From: Synaphobranchus kaupii
Taxonomy: Eukaryota; Chordata; Actinopteri; Anguilliformes; Synaphobranchidae
Assembly (NCBI GenBank): GCA_029718625.1
Contig: CM056379.1
Span: 65,995,626 to 66,059,625, forward strand
Length of the DNA stretch: 64,000 nucleotides
Direction: 5' to 3'
This document shows, in pieces, positions 11,336 to 24,832 of the stretch; the first letter of the stretch is position 1; every line of letters starts with the position of its first letter. The notes under the pieces were generated by a model that saw nothing but the letters and a program-made list of their open reading frames with translations, ran no database searches and was not told where the DNA came from. Position numbers and translations under genes: made by a program.

Positions 11336-13185
11336 TTTGTACTTAACTTTCTGTCCAAACCATTGATCCTTCGTTTGGCTAACTTAATGCGCTATAGCCA
11401 GTGCTTGACGTGAGCCAGAATGAACCACTACCGTGCCATGACTTGTACGTTTTGCTCAGAGTAAGCTAACTTACCGGCCATTTTTCTCATAAACTGTACA
11501 TTTGTCCGTGAGATTCTCTTTCTTTCTTTCCCACAACAGTCACTGTACGTAAGTCCATAACAATTAATTCAAGTAAGCCAATCCATTGACATGCCATTCA
11601 AACGGTACATGCTTTCTATATCTAAAAAAAACCGTATCGTTCCTGATTTCTCAATGCTTTTCGACAACGTAACTTGTCTTTCCCACTTCAAACACTGGCA
11701 ATAGCAAGCACAATAGAAAGAGATGGGAGCAAGCATTCAGTTTCAATTTGGATATTGTGAGTAGTAGTTTTTGGGATTTGAAGATGAGGAAATAAATTGA
11801 GTGCTGAGAGAGGTGATCTGAAGAGGAGGGAGTGGACGATTAATTGGCTCTATGCACGGCGGCTATACTACGCATTTCCGGTAAAATCTCGGCCAGCACC
11901 ATTACTTCCGCCACAACACAAACAGCAGCCAGCTATTTAGCAAACTCTGTTTCTGTCAGTCATTGCATGAAAAACTGAATATTTGTGACTTAGTTAGATT
12001 TATTAAATATTTGTCCATTTGTTGCGTTTACATTATAAGTTCAAAAAGTGTGAAATTAGTCAAATTTTAACTGCGCACGGAGCATTGCTAACCAGCACAA
12101 ATGGCTCTGAATCACGTAAAAAATGTTCTGTAGGCCTAATGCATAAAAAACATAACATTAGCTAGTGTAAATAAGCTAAAACTGAAGAGCTTATACCTGC
12201 TACTTTCTAGTACTGTTTAAAAAAAGGTAAGGATAGACAGGACAACATATACGCTGGAAGATTTTCAAGGAAGCTGAATGAGTGAAAGGCTGCTTTCTAT
12301 GTTTATTAGGCCTGGCCTCATGTTTCTTTCAAGCAGCAATAATTGGGGGAAATTTCTCGATGATTATCGATATATATCTGCACATTTCAAATGAAAGTAC
12401 GGGCTGTAGACTTGTTGAATATAGCCTAGAGGCAAATTATGATAATAATACTCAATAATATGAGCTCATGTAATGCAAACGTTTGATTAAAATAAATTGT
12501 CCATTTGCCCCACAAGTGCAGCGTTTGTTTTTATTTTATTTTCCGATTTAGGCTAAACTACCGAGCCCCCAAAGTATAGGTCAAAAAAATCTCAACGTGG
12601 AAATCCGTAGGCTAGCCTAGCCTACTCTCTGTTTTGCGATCTGTAGGTTACCTACAGTTTTGCAACTCGGGCATAGCCTACGGTTTTTGCAATCCATGAT
12701 CTACATGGGGTTTTTCGATTAAATCGTTTTTGCAATGTTAAATCCATTTGTAAAGTGTTCATTGCAGGAAAGTCAGACACAAAAGTATCATGGCTACAAT
12801 TCACACTAGAGGGAACGGGATATATATTAAAGCAATATAACAACAACCTGTTGGTAGGCTATATTGGCATGGCTAGGGGATGTTGTGGCAGGACTTGAAG
12901 CGGGGTGCTGGCAAACCCCACAGCTGTGTCAATACCACGGTGAGTGCCATATCGCTTTTATAAAATGGTTTGGGCCTATATATCTTATAATAATCCACCA
13001 AAGAAAGGCAACGCAACATTAAAAGTATTATTTTGAATAGATTGTACGGTGTATCTCTACTGAATTTGTTACTAGCAATGTGGATAACGTGGAAATACTC
13101 GATTCGGAGCCGACCCTCGGTTTTGCAATCCATAGCCTACATACGGTTTTCCATGTTCATTTTTGTAGCCTACCTATGCGGTGCC
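11336..13185. other. No gene recognised
   Basis: AT-rich intronic-type sequence. No open frame with a domain, no clear terminal repeats. Confidence 0.4.
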
Positions 13186-13188
13186 TTA

Positions 13189-15183
13189 AGGCTGGTATAC
13201 ACTGTGCGATTTCTGCCGTCCTTTACGATTGTTGCATGTCAGACTGTGCGATGCAGCCACGATAATCTATTGTCTTCGTTGTAGTCAGACTGTGCGATAA
13301 GATCCAAAGCGTTCTATAATAAGTTCAGAGATTCTATCCTACGATTTGGCTAAAGTAGCCTCCGTCATCTGACGTGATCAAATACGCACTCCAACAGACA
13401 GTCTATAACAAACTAAATCAATGGTTCGCATGGGAACACTCCTACAACAATGTTGACCCCATACAGAATATTCAAACACTGTCTGTCTTTTCTGTACAAC
13501 AAACACAATCTATAGCAGGCTAGTCTATAAACCAGTACATAGGCCTATAGCCTATGCGATCTGGCTCCTAATATGTTGCGAGACGCTCAACGAAAAAGTC
13601 ATTTAGAAAAGCAAAATGCCTAACGGATCGGAATCCAATTGACCTCCAGTGGAGAGGCAAGGAAAATGAACGTTAAAACTCAGCACGCACACAGCTACGA
13701 GATTATAGGCTATGGCCTAACTTTCAACAGTCACTTGAAGTTGAACGCATAACTAGGCTACACACAAAAGGTGGGCACAGAAATCATTTTTAAAAATATA
13801 AACACAACTAAGGCCTACCTTTGATGGATTTGAATTGGCGTGTGAAAGTTTTCTACATGACAATAGGGCAGGGCTTGGTGTTGAAAAGGCTATGGTTATA
13901 ATGCCATCATTGTCCAAAGATAATATTTCTATAAAGTTCCCTTGGTAATTAGCCTCCTCCGTTTCCCTGTGCCCGTGGAGTGGAATATCCTGCTTTGCAC
14001 ATGTTATTAACGTTACGATGTAATACTTTCATATTCGGTTTCGCTATGCATGGAAATGTTGAATGCGAGACGGCGTTTCACCGACATTTCAGCACAAAAA
14101 TGTTCACAGGGAAAACTGCGCTGATTTAGCAAGTGCTACACGATGCTGTTTGCTGTTCTCGTGTTTTGAACAAGCCTGCCTAAAATACTTCCACAAACTC
14201 TCTATGCACCGCCGGAAAGTGTCTGCAGACTTTACAGTAGCGTTACGCTGCATCCCTACTAGCTTTACTGTAGGCTAAGCTACTTCACCTCCCCTGGTAT
14301 TATCTTGCGCGCAAGCTCTGCGGTTTCGCAAAGCTCGGCGGCCCGAGTCTGATCCAAGCTGCTTGTCCTAATCTCCCACAAGCGTCGTTTTAAAAAAAAT
14401 ATATATATATTTTTTTTTTTTAAATGAAGTGATTGATAGGCTGTTTGTTTAGCCATGTTAGCTACGCCAATGAAAACTAGCTAGTAGCTAACTTACTTGC
14501 AGTAGGGACCCGCACTACGTGCATTGACGGCGTATAAACCTCTGGCACAAATAAATTGTAAGAGTCACTGATAGCTAAATGATAATCAATTGCATCACAT
14601 TCACAAAACTTTCTTTTTTCAGGAGTTTTTTGGGGGGAATTAATATAAGAATATGGCAACATTGCACACAGCTAGCCGAGCATTCATTCACTTGTTTGTT
14701 CATCCAAGATGGGCTGGGGCGAAATTTACTGAAGTGAGAGATGTGCTTCAGGAAACATTCTTCCTTTCTTCGCTTTCGTTAAGGATATTACATTGTTAGT
14801 GACGAGTTTCTCAACTTAGTTTAAGGCTGTTTATTTGGGACGCGAAATGTTTTGAGAGCGCTTGCAAACCGGTAACGTTATAGAGAAAACAAAGGAGTTT
14901 GTCTCTTACGTCATGCGTTGCTGTTCTCCTATTGGTTGTCCATGAAACTTCTACAGTCTGTGGTCGTAGCAGCGGTCACACTGCAAGATTTTGGGCCGAA
15001 ATTTCTGACACTGTCAGTCTTCCGTCGTAGGCTAAGATTCACAAAATCGGCCGTCGGAGAGTATGTCACACTGAGCGATCTAAGACGGGCAATTTTGGCC
15101 ACGACGAAAGATTCTTCTACGATTCGCAAATTTTGTCTGGGACTGAAAAATCGTGGCAGAAATCGCACAGTGTATACCGGCCT
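13189..15183. mobile_element. PIF/Harbinger-like non-autonomous element
   Basis: The ends form inverted repeats of 29 bases with one mismatch: AGGCTGGTATACACTGTGCG at the left and AGGCCGGTATACACTGTGCG when the right end is read on the minus strand. TTA duplications lie at 13186-13188 and 15184-15186, as expected for the TWA target of PIF/Harbinger. Subterminal copies of ACTGTGCGAT occur at about 13243 and 13290. The 2-kb interior has no recognisable transposase or Myb-like gene, so it depends on another copy for movement. Confidence 0.7.
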
Positions 15184-15186
15184 TTA

Positions 15187-17918
15187 GGGGCTCCATGCAA
15201 AACAGTATAGAAAAGAACAAACATAGCGTCTCCGTTTGATTCAGCTATGCATTTTCTCAAATAAATACCGGAGCAGGAAACACTAGGATCAATTAGATTT
15301 CTAAATACAACTTTCGTTATACCCACTTCCTGTAGGCTACAACTGTGTAAGTCAAGAAAGAAGATTTATAGGCCAATTTATCACTCTGGCGGCAGAGTGT
15401 AGGCTACCTCGCCTCTGTGTGGTTGCCCGTTATTACATTACAAAAAAAAAAAGAATAGATAAACAGAATAGGCCTACCAAAAACAGTTTTAGATAGCCTA
15501 CTATAATTTTAATCCATCAATGCAATATTCGATATATCATGACATCTCTATAGTGATCCAGAAGCACATACTGCGCTTTTATAAACGCTCTGCATAGATG
15601 GTATCAGAAGATTTCAGGAAGTTATGTCCTTAGGCTATTTGTTGGTGAAACTAACCTAAGAATAGAAAGGTTTTGACAGAAATGTAAGCCCAAATAAAAG
15701 ATGTCTAGCTAGCTGTCTAACGTTAGGCGTTGTTAGTTTTGTTGAAGTTGAACATAGGCCTATAGCTCACGGTAGCCAAGTCAAAAATACTCAAAGCAAT
15801 TTTTTAAAAACACCTTTTAAATAGTGAATTTTGGTGACTTCTAAAGAAAGATTATTCTAAAAATAATCTATCATTAGTTGTAAATTAATCACAATTAGCA
15901 TTTAGCTATCTAATGTGGTAAAACATAGCTACTAAAATGTAGCCTATGATCAGCTAGGTTGACAAACATTCTTGAAATGAGCAAAAAAAAAAAAAAGAGT
16001 TCATTTCAGAGACATTAGCTAGTCTCTGCTCTGTGCACTTGTTAGCTGGATAGCATATGTAGTCGTAGCTCATTTTTCATATTCCCTTCTTGCAGCAATA
16101 AAAAAAGAATTCCCACATTGGACTAATGTTAATTAATTAGACACTTAATTTTTTAAGCAAGATGTTCAGAGCTCATCTGTAAAGTTTTGCTGTAGCTGCT
16201 GGTCAACTAACCAGCGTTAGCAGGAGGTTGACGTGCTGGCAAAAGTGATTCGCATTTCAGACGAACATGAATACTGTAATTGAGATGGATACGTCTCAAC
16301 CACTAGGGGTGAAGTTTATAGAGTTAAGCTATTGCTAGTGTTTTGCCTGACTTTTACTGGGATGGGGGATCGGGAAGGTGCGCGCTCCCTCTCCAGGCAG
16401 AATAGCAGGACAGCAGAGAAGCGGCGCCCGAATTGCCTTTGAAACCAGAGGCTAGGGTATCGCAAAAGCCATACCTAAATGACACCACTGAACGGTCTCA
16501 AGCCACACACATAGGCATTTTTACACAATGGCTACCTAATGTTAGCTCCGCTAGCAACCACAATGTAAAACCCCTGTCAAATGGGCTACTCAACTGGTGT
16601 GGCTTCTAATGTTTCTTAGGTAGTAGTGAGCACGAAGAGATAATGTTCTCATTTCCTTTTTTTCCAGACACTTTTTGAGAAACTAGAATAGGCTAACTTG
16701 ACAGATACAAAGATTCAGAGAGGTTATGTTAGTTAATTACATTAGCTACGTTTTATTTAAATTAAGCAGGAAGTCTGTTTCTTTGCAGACGATGGTAGGT
16801 AGCATCGCTAGCTAACTTAGTTAACTGCCCCCAGTCACTAGCGTTCGAGCACCTATTCTCGACCGGGGGGGGGAGGGGGCCCATCTCCGACCGCCTCAGG
16901 CGCCAACGTATTTATTTCATATTTATTCGCGAGGACTGAACACTGTGACCAATTAAACGTATGTCCCGTAAAAATACACATAATAACCTGTCTAACTGAC
17001 AGTTTTCAACTTAATAGATCTATATTTAGTTATATTAATACGACCTCTTTTACAACGTTAACTTTTATACTTCGAGCACGCGTCAAATTCCTTAATCGCG
17101 ACGATTAAATGACAGTCCTAATATCGCTTTACAGTTTGAAACGTAGCTTTCCAACGGCTATTTAGCTCGAAACCACTTGGCTAACTGCAGTGAATATGTA
17201 CGGATTGCTAGAAATGCTTATAAGGACCACCCTTTCCGATATTAACCTTAAATACACAAAGAAATGCGCCTCAGAAAATTAGTATCCTAGCGGACGGCAC
17301 AGAAGCTGTTCAGACCGTGCACGACGGCTAGAATTGTGGACAGTGACATTCAGTTTTTGACTCGCTTATGAAGGTTTCTCGCTCATTAAATGAAATGGGC
17401 TATTTATTCATTTAATTATTGAATTTGAGATAATGCATAGATATTTACTTAGTTCCTTATCTTATATTTAAATTATTAGTGACATGCTGATGTTGGATTA
17501 ACAAGACTAAAGTTAATGTTGTGATCATGAGTCTGCTTAAAAAAAAAGATGTTGTGCCATGTGAAATCATTCGTGAAACACATATAAAATACATATAATT
17601 AGGCAGCAACTTAATTTAATAGAATGAATGAATATGTACTTTAATGCTCAGATCCATTTAATGGATAACAATTAGATATAATTAAGATATTAGTAGGCTT
17701 TAATTAGATTCACATTTTGATTCCTTGCAATCAATAATGTAGGAATCCTCAAGTTCGCATTTTTTGACAAATTGAGAAATAGTTACATTTAAAATGTTAA
17801 GTAAACTTCATTTCTACTTATAATTTAGCCATTCTCATAGAACACATAGATTACATAATAAGATTACTGGAATAATGGAGGGAAGAGTGCAGAAATGTAT
17901 TTTTGAACATTTTTACAG
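15187..17918. other. No gene recognised
   Basis: AT-rich sequence with a G-rich patch at 16860-16890. A short stretch at 16800-16870 is inversely repeated at 21740-21800 (see findings). Confidence 0.4.
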
Positions 17919-20099
17919 ATGAACAAGGGCAAAAAGAGATGTCTGTGGAGGGAGGAGGCAATGCTGAGGGCAATACAAGCATGCAAGTAGGGTATGACCA
18001 TGTGGCAGGCAGTCAGGCTCAAAAAAGTAGAAAACAACATTAGCAACAAGAGGGAGAATCAGGTTTGCCAGGGCAGCCTGGTCTCACTCCTAAGTCGTCA
18101 CATAGCGACGCTTGGGCAGCTCCTACGGCGTCATCCTTTAGACGCAGAAGGAGGCCTTTTGCGTCATTATTTGACACACTCGTCTCAAATTTACGAATCC
18201 TACTATGGCGAAGGCTTTGCTCATGATAACCGACTGCGAGCATGCCCACTCAGTCTTCCGTGTGCGCGGAGATCTTTCTGAGTTTGTGATTCCCGTACCC
18301 CACCCCCAACCCCTAAACATAACTTCACTGGAGTTCATGTAACTCGGGCTCATGCCTGAACTGCTAAGATAGTGGGCGAGCTCGACCACAAGAGTTCACG
18401 TAACTCTCTACCAGATGAAGAAAAAATAAAAAATAAAAAAGCATAATATTGAAGTGCCACAACGAAAGACAAATTATGTGGCCACAACCATCAATATATG
18501 ATGCAAAAGGCTGCGTCAATATACGACGCAAAAGGCTACCTTTGGCTATGTGACGTGTCCACGTGAGACCACGTTGGCCAGGGAGAGGAACATTGCCCTT
18601 TACTTTAACATGCTGAAGGCCATGGTAGAGAAGAATGTGCTAATGGAGAAACCCAGACAAATCTACAACGGTGATGAGTCAGGGTTTCAGATGGGAATAC
18701 TTCGCTGCAAGATGCTGGTCAGCAAGGGGTGGAAACATCCCTACCTTCAAGCACCCGCCACCAGGCACCACATCACAGTGCTGGCATGCCTGCCCTGAAA
18801 GCATCTGAGGAAGACATCCCACCAATGATAATCTACGGGAAGGGGTACCTGGGAGGTGACTACCCTGGGAGAGCTTAACACCTTGTTACATCTAGCTACA
18901 TAGACACCACCCTTTTCCTGAAGTGGTTCCAGAAACACTTCTTCCTGTACGCGATGAAGGAGCGCCCCCTGCTCCTGGTGTTCGATGGCCACAACAGCCA
19001 CATCGACAGGGAGACCACGGACCTGGCCAATTAGGGAAGGTGTCGTGCTCCTCTGTCTTCCACCACATCTCTCCCATATATTTCAGCTGTTGGACAGGGG
19101 GTTCTTTGCACCACTCAAAGCAGAGTTTGCTGAAGAGTAAGACGCTTTGGACATCCACCTCCCCTGACAAGAATTTTTTCTCTCATCTCTGGCCCTGTCA
19201 TCACCAGTCCATCCGCCAAATCTTTAGATCCTAGCCACATGTGCTCTACGACTTCCCAAGTCCGGCATCCCTCCACTAGGCTGCCTGCCTCCATTGCCAC
19301 CCTCCTGCTAGCAGCTAAAGGTAATAACAGTGTTTGATCTGTATCCTAAATGAGGCATAAGTTAGTAATATGCATCATAGCAAATGTATTTGCTTTGACA
19401 TTTTAGTATTCAGTATTCATTCGGTTACCTTTCTGATTTTACTTTGTAGCACATATAACTGCAGCCCTTCCTCCCTCCACAGCCCCTCTTCTCTCCACCA
19501 CTCCATTGTTTATCTCATTGGTTTATTACTGTTTATCCCACTGCCCTCTTATGTGCTATCATGTGCAATCAACAAAAGTAGAAAGCTTAGCTCAGTGAGT
19601 TCATGCATGCTTTCTTTGGTTTTTTTTTCTTCAATAACAGATGCCAACTCATGTTTCGAAACGAATCTCTCTTCCTCAGGCAGCATAATCAAGAGGCTCG
19701 TTTCTAAATGTGTCGCCAGTACGTAAACAGCAGTGCAGATAGCCTTCCTTGCTCAATGGCAAGATATATACGTTTTGTACATTGAAGAGCCCTAAATAAA
19801 TATTTTTTCAGCACCTAAGTGGTTTCACAACTTTTTTGTTGTCGTTTTTACGAATGAAGTACTGAAAAAAAATTATATTTCCCTTCCTTTTCTCTATAGA
19901 TGGCACATCATCATCAGACATTTGAGGGAAGGCCTCAGCCTATGCTCTGCATGTGGCGAGGTGGACCCTCCCAAAGAAGAAGACATGGTGGTATTATGGG
20001 TTTCCTGTGAATCCCGCGAGCAGTGGTTCCACTCCTCATGTCTTGAAGTTGAGTGAGGAGGATGGCCAATTCTTATGTATTAACTGCCCTGAGTTTTAA
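17919..20099 (+). pseudogene. pogo/Tigger-like transposase with C-terminal PHD finger (decayed)
   Basis: The reading begins at ATG 17919 with WREEAMLRAIQACK*GMTMW, a pipsqueak/CENP-B type helix-turn-helix with one stop. After a hAT MITE (18074-18576) the text resumes: ALYFNMLKAMVEKNVL, then PRQIYNGDESGFQ (first catalytic Asp), ATRHHITVLACL, LKWFQKHFFLYAMKERPLLL and VFDGHNSHID (second Asp), then frameshifted LDRGFFAPLKAEF. After about 0.7 kb and an AG border at 19901, a PHD-like finger reads LCSACGEVDPPKE ... WVSCESREQWFHSSCLEVE, then, frameshifted, EEDGQFLCINCPEF and a stop. Stops and shifts rule out function. Joining the PHD to the DDE part is inference from order and strand. Confidence 0.7.
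18074..18576. mobile_element. hAT-type MITE inserted in the pogo-like pseudogene
   Basis: The ends are CAGCCTGGTCTCAC and, on the other strand, CAACGTGGTCTCAC, followed on both sides by a GTCACATAGC block. The sequence GCCAGGG is repeated at 18067-18073 and 18577-18583. A 7-8 bp duplication and CA(R)-starting ends fit hAT. Removing it restores continuous transposase text (RFARERNIALYF). About 500 bp, non-coding, with inner TTTTGCGTCA / GACGCAAAAG inverted repeats. Confidence 0.75.
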
Positions 20100-22012
20100 C
20101 TTCTTTAACATGATATACAGTTGTTTAATAACTTTTAGATTTCATATTTCTACATTTAAATACATTTTATATTTATTCATTTGTTTAAGTAAAATTTAAG
20201 TCAAACATTCACTTTTATGAAGTACAATTATTCTTTTCTATGTACTTTGGTGGAAGTATTATTTTTTTCATGTGGCAAATGTACCAGCAAATAACTCCAT
20301 TGTAATGATCATGCAATCACCATCACAATGACAAAATGTGATTTATAATAAAGGTATACAATGGCTGAATTACTAAATGTTTTTTTCACATACCTTTTAA
20401 CGTTTGTTCTGATAACTACATTTAATTAGGAGGGGGGGTTTAGAAGAAATAACTGGCTGGATGTATTTACAAATAGGATATTTGTCACACCTTTTTGCTG
20501 TCCAGTTAAGGAGTGTGCACAAGGCATGGTTTGTATTTAATGTCACAAAATATGCTCTTCAGAGGAATAAAGGGGAGCATAGCTGTGTAAGTATTGCTGG
20601 TATATTTTTGTAAACGGTCCCCTCTTCTGGTGAAATTTGCAATGCAGGACATAACACAATGTAGCCTTGGCAGGTTTTATGTCCTGAAATGCAACGTAGC
20701 CTACAGATTTTCAACGAACAAAAACAACACTGAAAAGCAATGTTTAAATGAAAATATAAAATATGATTTCATCTTTTTACATCTAGCCTACTTAAATAGG
20801 ATATTTAGCTATTAAGTATAGCGATTTTATCTGTGTTTATTTGTAAGTTTAATCGTATTAAAACAAGAAGAAATACAAGTTTCAACTTAAAATGTGTCAC
20901 TAAACCTCCAATCACGATAGGACGTGATTTTGTTTAACTTTTATATTAATGGTAAACAAACGAATACACCTAAAGGACACGTTTTTTTAACAAAAGAACA
21001 TTTTGAATTAATGCAAGATATGTATTATGTGTCACCATTTTTTAAATAGGAGATATTTTCCTTATTCTAAAAAGGGAATGCTGCCGTTTTTGTAGAAAGG
21101 CGCTTCTACAACTTGATCTAAAATAACGTCCCATTGATGATCGTGCTATCTACCATGCTACCTGTTTACCATTACAATGCTGAAATGCAATTAATGCAAT
21201 TATTGAATTATGTTTCAATGTATTTTAACATGTATATTAATTGTTCAACCCATTTAATTAAGGTGTTTGAGAAGAAACAATAGGCCGCAGAGTGTTGTCA
21301 TAAGGAATTTTTGTCATGTATATTGTAGTCAGCTTCCACGTGTTTCCACAAGGCACAGGTGAAGATGTTGTCTTACAAAATAAATTGGCGAGTACATGGG
21401 ACCATTGACGTATTTTTGAGAAGATAAAATACCATAGAGTTGAATGTGTGCTTACTTTATGACTTATAGTGGCTCCACTTTCATAAAATTAGAGAAAAAT
21501 AAAGACGGCACTAATCGCGAGGGGCGGTCGAGAATAGGTCCCCACCCGGCTAATGCTACGGCGGCCGGGCGTCCTGCATATTTGCCGTTAAAGAAAGAAA
21601 ATAGCGGAAGTCCTGAAGAAAGTAGCCTTCGGAGGATAACAAGGACATTTTTTTCTACAAAACTAGGTACAGGGTGTTACCGATATGTATCCCATTTTTA
21701 CCTACGATTGCAATTATGTGTACGCTTTGCTGTTTTTTCCGCGAAAGCGGTCGACAATGGGTGCTCGAACGCTAACTTAGCCCAGCTAGCTAAGGTTAGT
21801 AGCGCTAGCAACATACTTTCATAATTGCATAGATACGAGGACATAAAATAATTGAAGCCCTTCTCAAGTTTGCTTTTTGCTGCATTTGTGCACAGCCTAC
21901 TAATATTGTGCAACTGTTCTCGGCATTTGTGATGCTTCATACACAATCTCTCCTGCGTATAAATATGCACTTCCGCTTAAACAGGAAATGTGTGTGCTGG
22001 CTGAGACGAACC
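20100..22012. other. No gene recognised
   Basis: AT-rich sequence. A GC-richer patch at 21500-21800 has open frames but no recognisable domain. It carries two short blocks related to 16800-16870. Confidence 0.35.
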
Positions 22013-23242
22013 TACGACCAGAAAAAGAAGGACTGGACAATGACGACATCACAATGCGGAAGTTCAGCGTTCTTTCTAACAATGGGACCAGCAGCCTACC
22101 CTGATAGTAGCTGACTCCGTAACGGATCCGGCTGCGTCTCGGCAAATCTGCACAGGAGTCACACCCGTCTCGCACATTTGCGCCAGAAGCGGCCCGCACA
22201 ATGATTACACTGCACACCTTGCGGAATCAGGACGCTTTTGGTCCACATCTGGAATGGAAATGTGCGCTTATGAATTGGGCAGATACGTGGTGGATTCGGG
22301 CCAGAGACACGATATGAGCATGCTCAAATTTAAATTTAGCTTTTATGCATGGGAGTCAAGGAATACCTTGAATCATTCTTCATTAGGCTATTAATCCAAG
22401 ATGGGCTACATGAAATTATAGCCTAATTATTCTATGATGTATTATTATTATTAGGCTATTATAATTATTATTATTAATGGTATTATTTCTGCTAAGGATT
22501 GCAATGTGCTTTGGGAACATTGGCTTGGCCATTCATGCCAATAGAGCATAACATTTAATATTTGAATATGTAAAACGAAATAACAGACAAAACTCAGCTA
22601 CACCAGCTGTGGTGTATTGAAATACTATTGCTGTACCAAAAAAGTTTTTAATAATAAAGTAAAATAATTATTTTACTTGGTAAAATTAAAAATTACCTAG
22701 CGTAAATACATAAAAGCTACCTTTCCCCTGGGTGAAATAGTGGAAGGAAGATCAGCTTTTTAAAATGAATATAAATTGCACAATAAATAAATACAGATAT
22801 AAGTGAATTCAAATTTGCTGAGTTACAATGAGTCTACCTAACGTTATCAGTCATGTTAACTCATCCAACACACTATGCAAGTTTGAATTAAGACGGCTAA
22901 CGTCGTGATTTGACATGAGGTAAAAACATAGACCGTATAATTATACACATATATCTTGACCACCGCTAAATTAATTTAAACGTAATAGAAAATAAAAATA
23001 AGTATAATAGCTTGAATTTCGTGCTGACGCTTGTTTTTCTTATGGTACAGTTTAAGATTCTTATGTTTTGACGTGTCTGTACATACTAGAGATATTTAAC
23101 TTATCTGCACTTAAATATTAATGTTGGAGTTATGAATTTAGCTTAAAATGTATAATATTTATCTGAGAGCAGCTAGTAAAAAATTTCTAGTATCTCTGTC
23201 TCAAATATCTCTTGTAATAATTGCATTTTTAAACTTTCAACA

Positions 23243-23973
23243 GACCCTTGTTAATGAAAGACAATTGTCTTCCAAGTTTTTACACATATTTAAGGTAAGT
23301 TTAATAGCTGCGGCTACCTACCACTATTTAAAATGTAATATTACTCTGTTGATTATATCTGGTCATGCTCATTAGTGTAATTTTAAAGTAACTAACCAGT
23401 TGTACTATTTTAATTGGAGGTTGTCAAGAGATGGAATGAACTGCCCTCTTCACCATATCTCAGGTGAGTTAATGTATTTACCCACTTTCTTAGCAATGCA
23501 ATCTATGATCATTCAACAGGTAATTTATATGTGCTTATTTTGACTAATGTGATTGGCGTTTCACTTGTACTTGGTTGATTATTATTTCTGTTGTTTTATA
23601 GGCCAGGCAGGAATTCATGAGAATTATAGCAATCAATCTCAAGCCAAAGTTCCTGAGTGTCCTGGAAAAGTACACCCCAAGACTATTGGCATTTTGCAAC
23701 ATAAAGGGAGGCGCAGCAGGCTGAAAGATGAAGAGCATTATTGAATGTCTACAGCAGGTTAGTAAATAAACCTTAGCCTATGCTCTTCTTTATGTATTAC
23801 ATGGTGACTAATCCACCTCTATTTGATGGGATTTATTGCATGCATTTTATTAACAAAACATACTTGCCACTTTAGAGGACAGAACCATGGTGAAAAAGAG
23901 GAGGGAGGTCGCAATACAGTGCCTGATCCCATACATGGGCGAAGAACAGGATGCTCTCATTAGAGAATTACTG
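23243..23973 (+). pseudogene. Exon remnants of a teleost multicopy gene family (SAMD3-like type)
   Basis: Four exon-like pieces with AG/GT borders are visible: about 23243-23294, one ending at 23463 (KRWNELPSSPYL), about 23607-23757 (EFMRIIAINLKPKFLSVLEK, YTPRLLAFCNIKGGAAG), and 23878-23973 (VKKRREVAIQCLIPYMGEEQ). The last two join in phase 0. The order matches fish proteins often named SAMD3-like or uncharacterised (RWP..F....EF.RI ... LD.YTPRLL ... RR..V...L..YLGE). A TGA at 23722-23724 interrupts the third piece. The family's function is unknown. Assignment is from remembered motif order, not a search. Confidence 0.5.
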
Positions 23974-24689
23974 GTAAGCCTGTCCTTCTAAGTTTGTCTT
24001 GTTTTATGTGTCAGACATTCCTTTATATTTTTTTAAGATCCTTGCACAGTGGGAAAAGTTTTAATGCCCATGGTTCTTTTGAGAAACTCTGTGTACAGAG
24101 CGTACATTTATTGTTTCCCCTTGACTTAGAAGTAGCACACCTTGGATTAAACATACATTTTTTAATGTAATTTTAACATTACACTCCTCTCTGCACACCA
24201 GTCCCATCAAGGCTTATTAGAAAGCAGTTTTATACTTAATCAAAGGCTAATATTAGACATTATATATCTCTCTCTCACACACACATACTCTCTCATCTGA
24301 AAATGATCAATAACCATATGGTTTGTCTTTAAGCATCGACAAGTTGCTGACTGAGTCTTCTTACTTTTCTAAAATCCTGTCCAAGCAATGTGTAAATCTA
24401 TTCAACATAACTTCTAATACATGCTTCATGCTTTTCTGTCTCCAGGGATGATTATTCCAATCCAGAGGAACTTCTGATGGACAACTTCTGACTCTTCAAG
24501 CAGAAATGGTTACTACACCACTGTGAAACTCCCTAGCTGTTCCTGACGGATTGTGCCTGTGTACACGCCTGTGCCCTGCCTCGCCTGTGCCCTGACTTTT
24601 TTTTGCCTACATTGAGTACCCCGTCTTCAGTCAAGAAGTTATGTTGAATAGATTTACACATTGCTTGGATGTAATATTATATTTATTTA

Positions 24690-24832
24690 CTGCATCTTTA
24701 ACTCAAACACACACATGCTCACACTTACACTCTCTTTCTCTTACTCACTCACTCACACATTCACCCACTATCTCCCTCTCTTTCACTCACACTCACATAT
24801 ACTCACCATTCGCTTTCTTACTCACACACATA
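24690..24832. repeat. CACT/CACA-rich microsatellite
   Basis: Imperfect runs of ACTC, CACA and CTCT adjoin the Tc1 hairpin element. A second, similar run lies at 25970-26340 on the other side. No regular spacer pattern is present, so this is not a CRISPR array. Confidence 0.8.

Noticed and set aside
13189..15183. Transposase or Myb-like gene inside the Harbinger-like element
   Set aside because: Open frames at 14063-14278 and 14918-15187 carry no DDE or Myb motif; the latter is largely the terminal repeat itself.
21444..21824. 126-codon plus-strand ORF
   Set aside because: Composition and lack of motif suggest chance. It overlaps repeated blocks shared with 16.8 kb.
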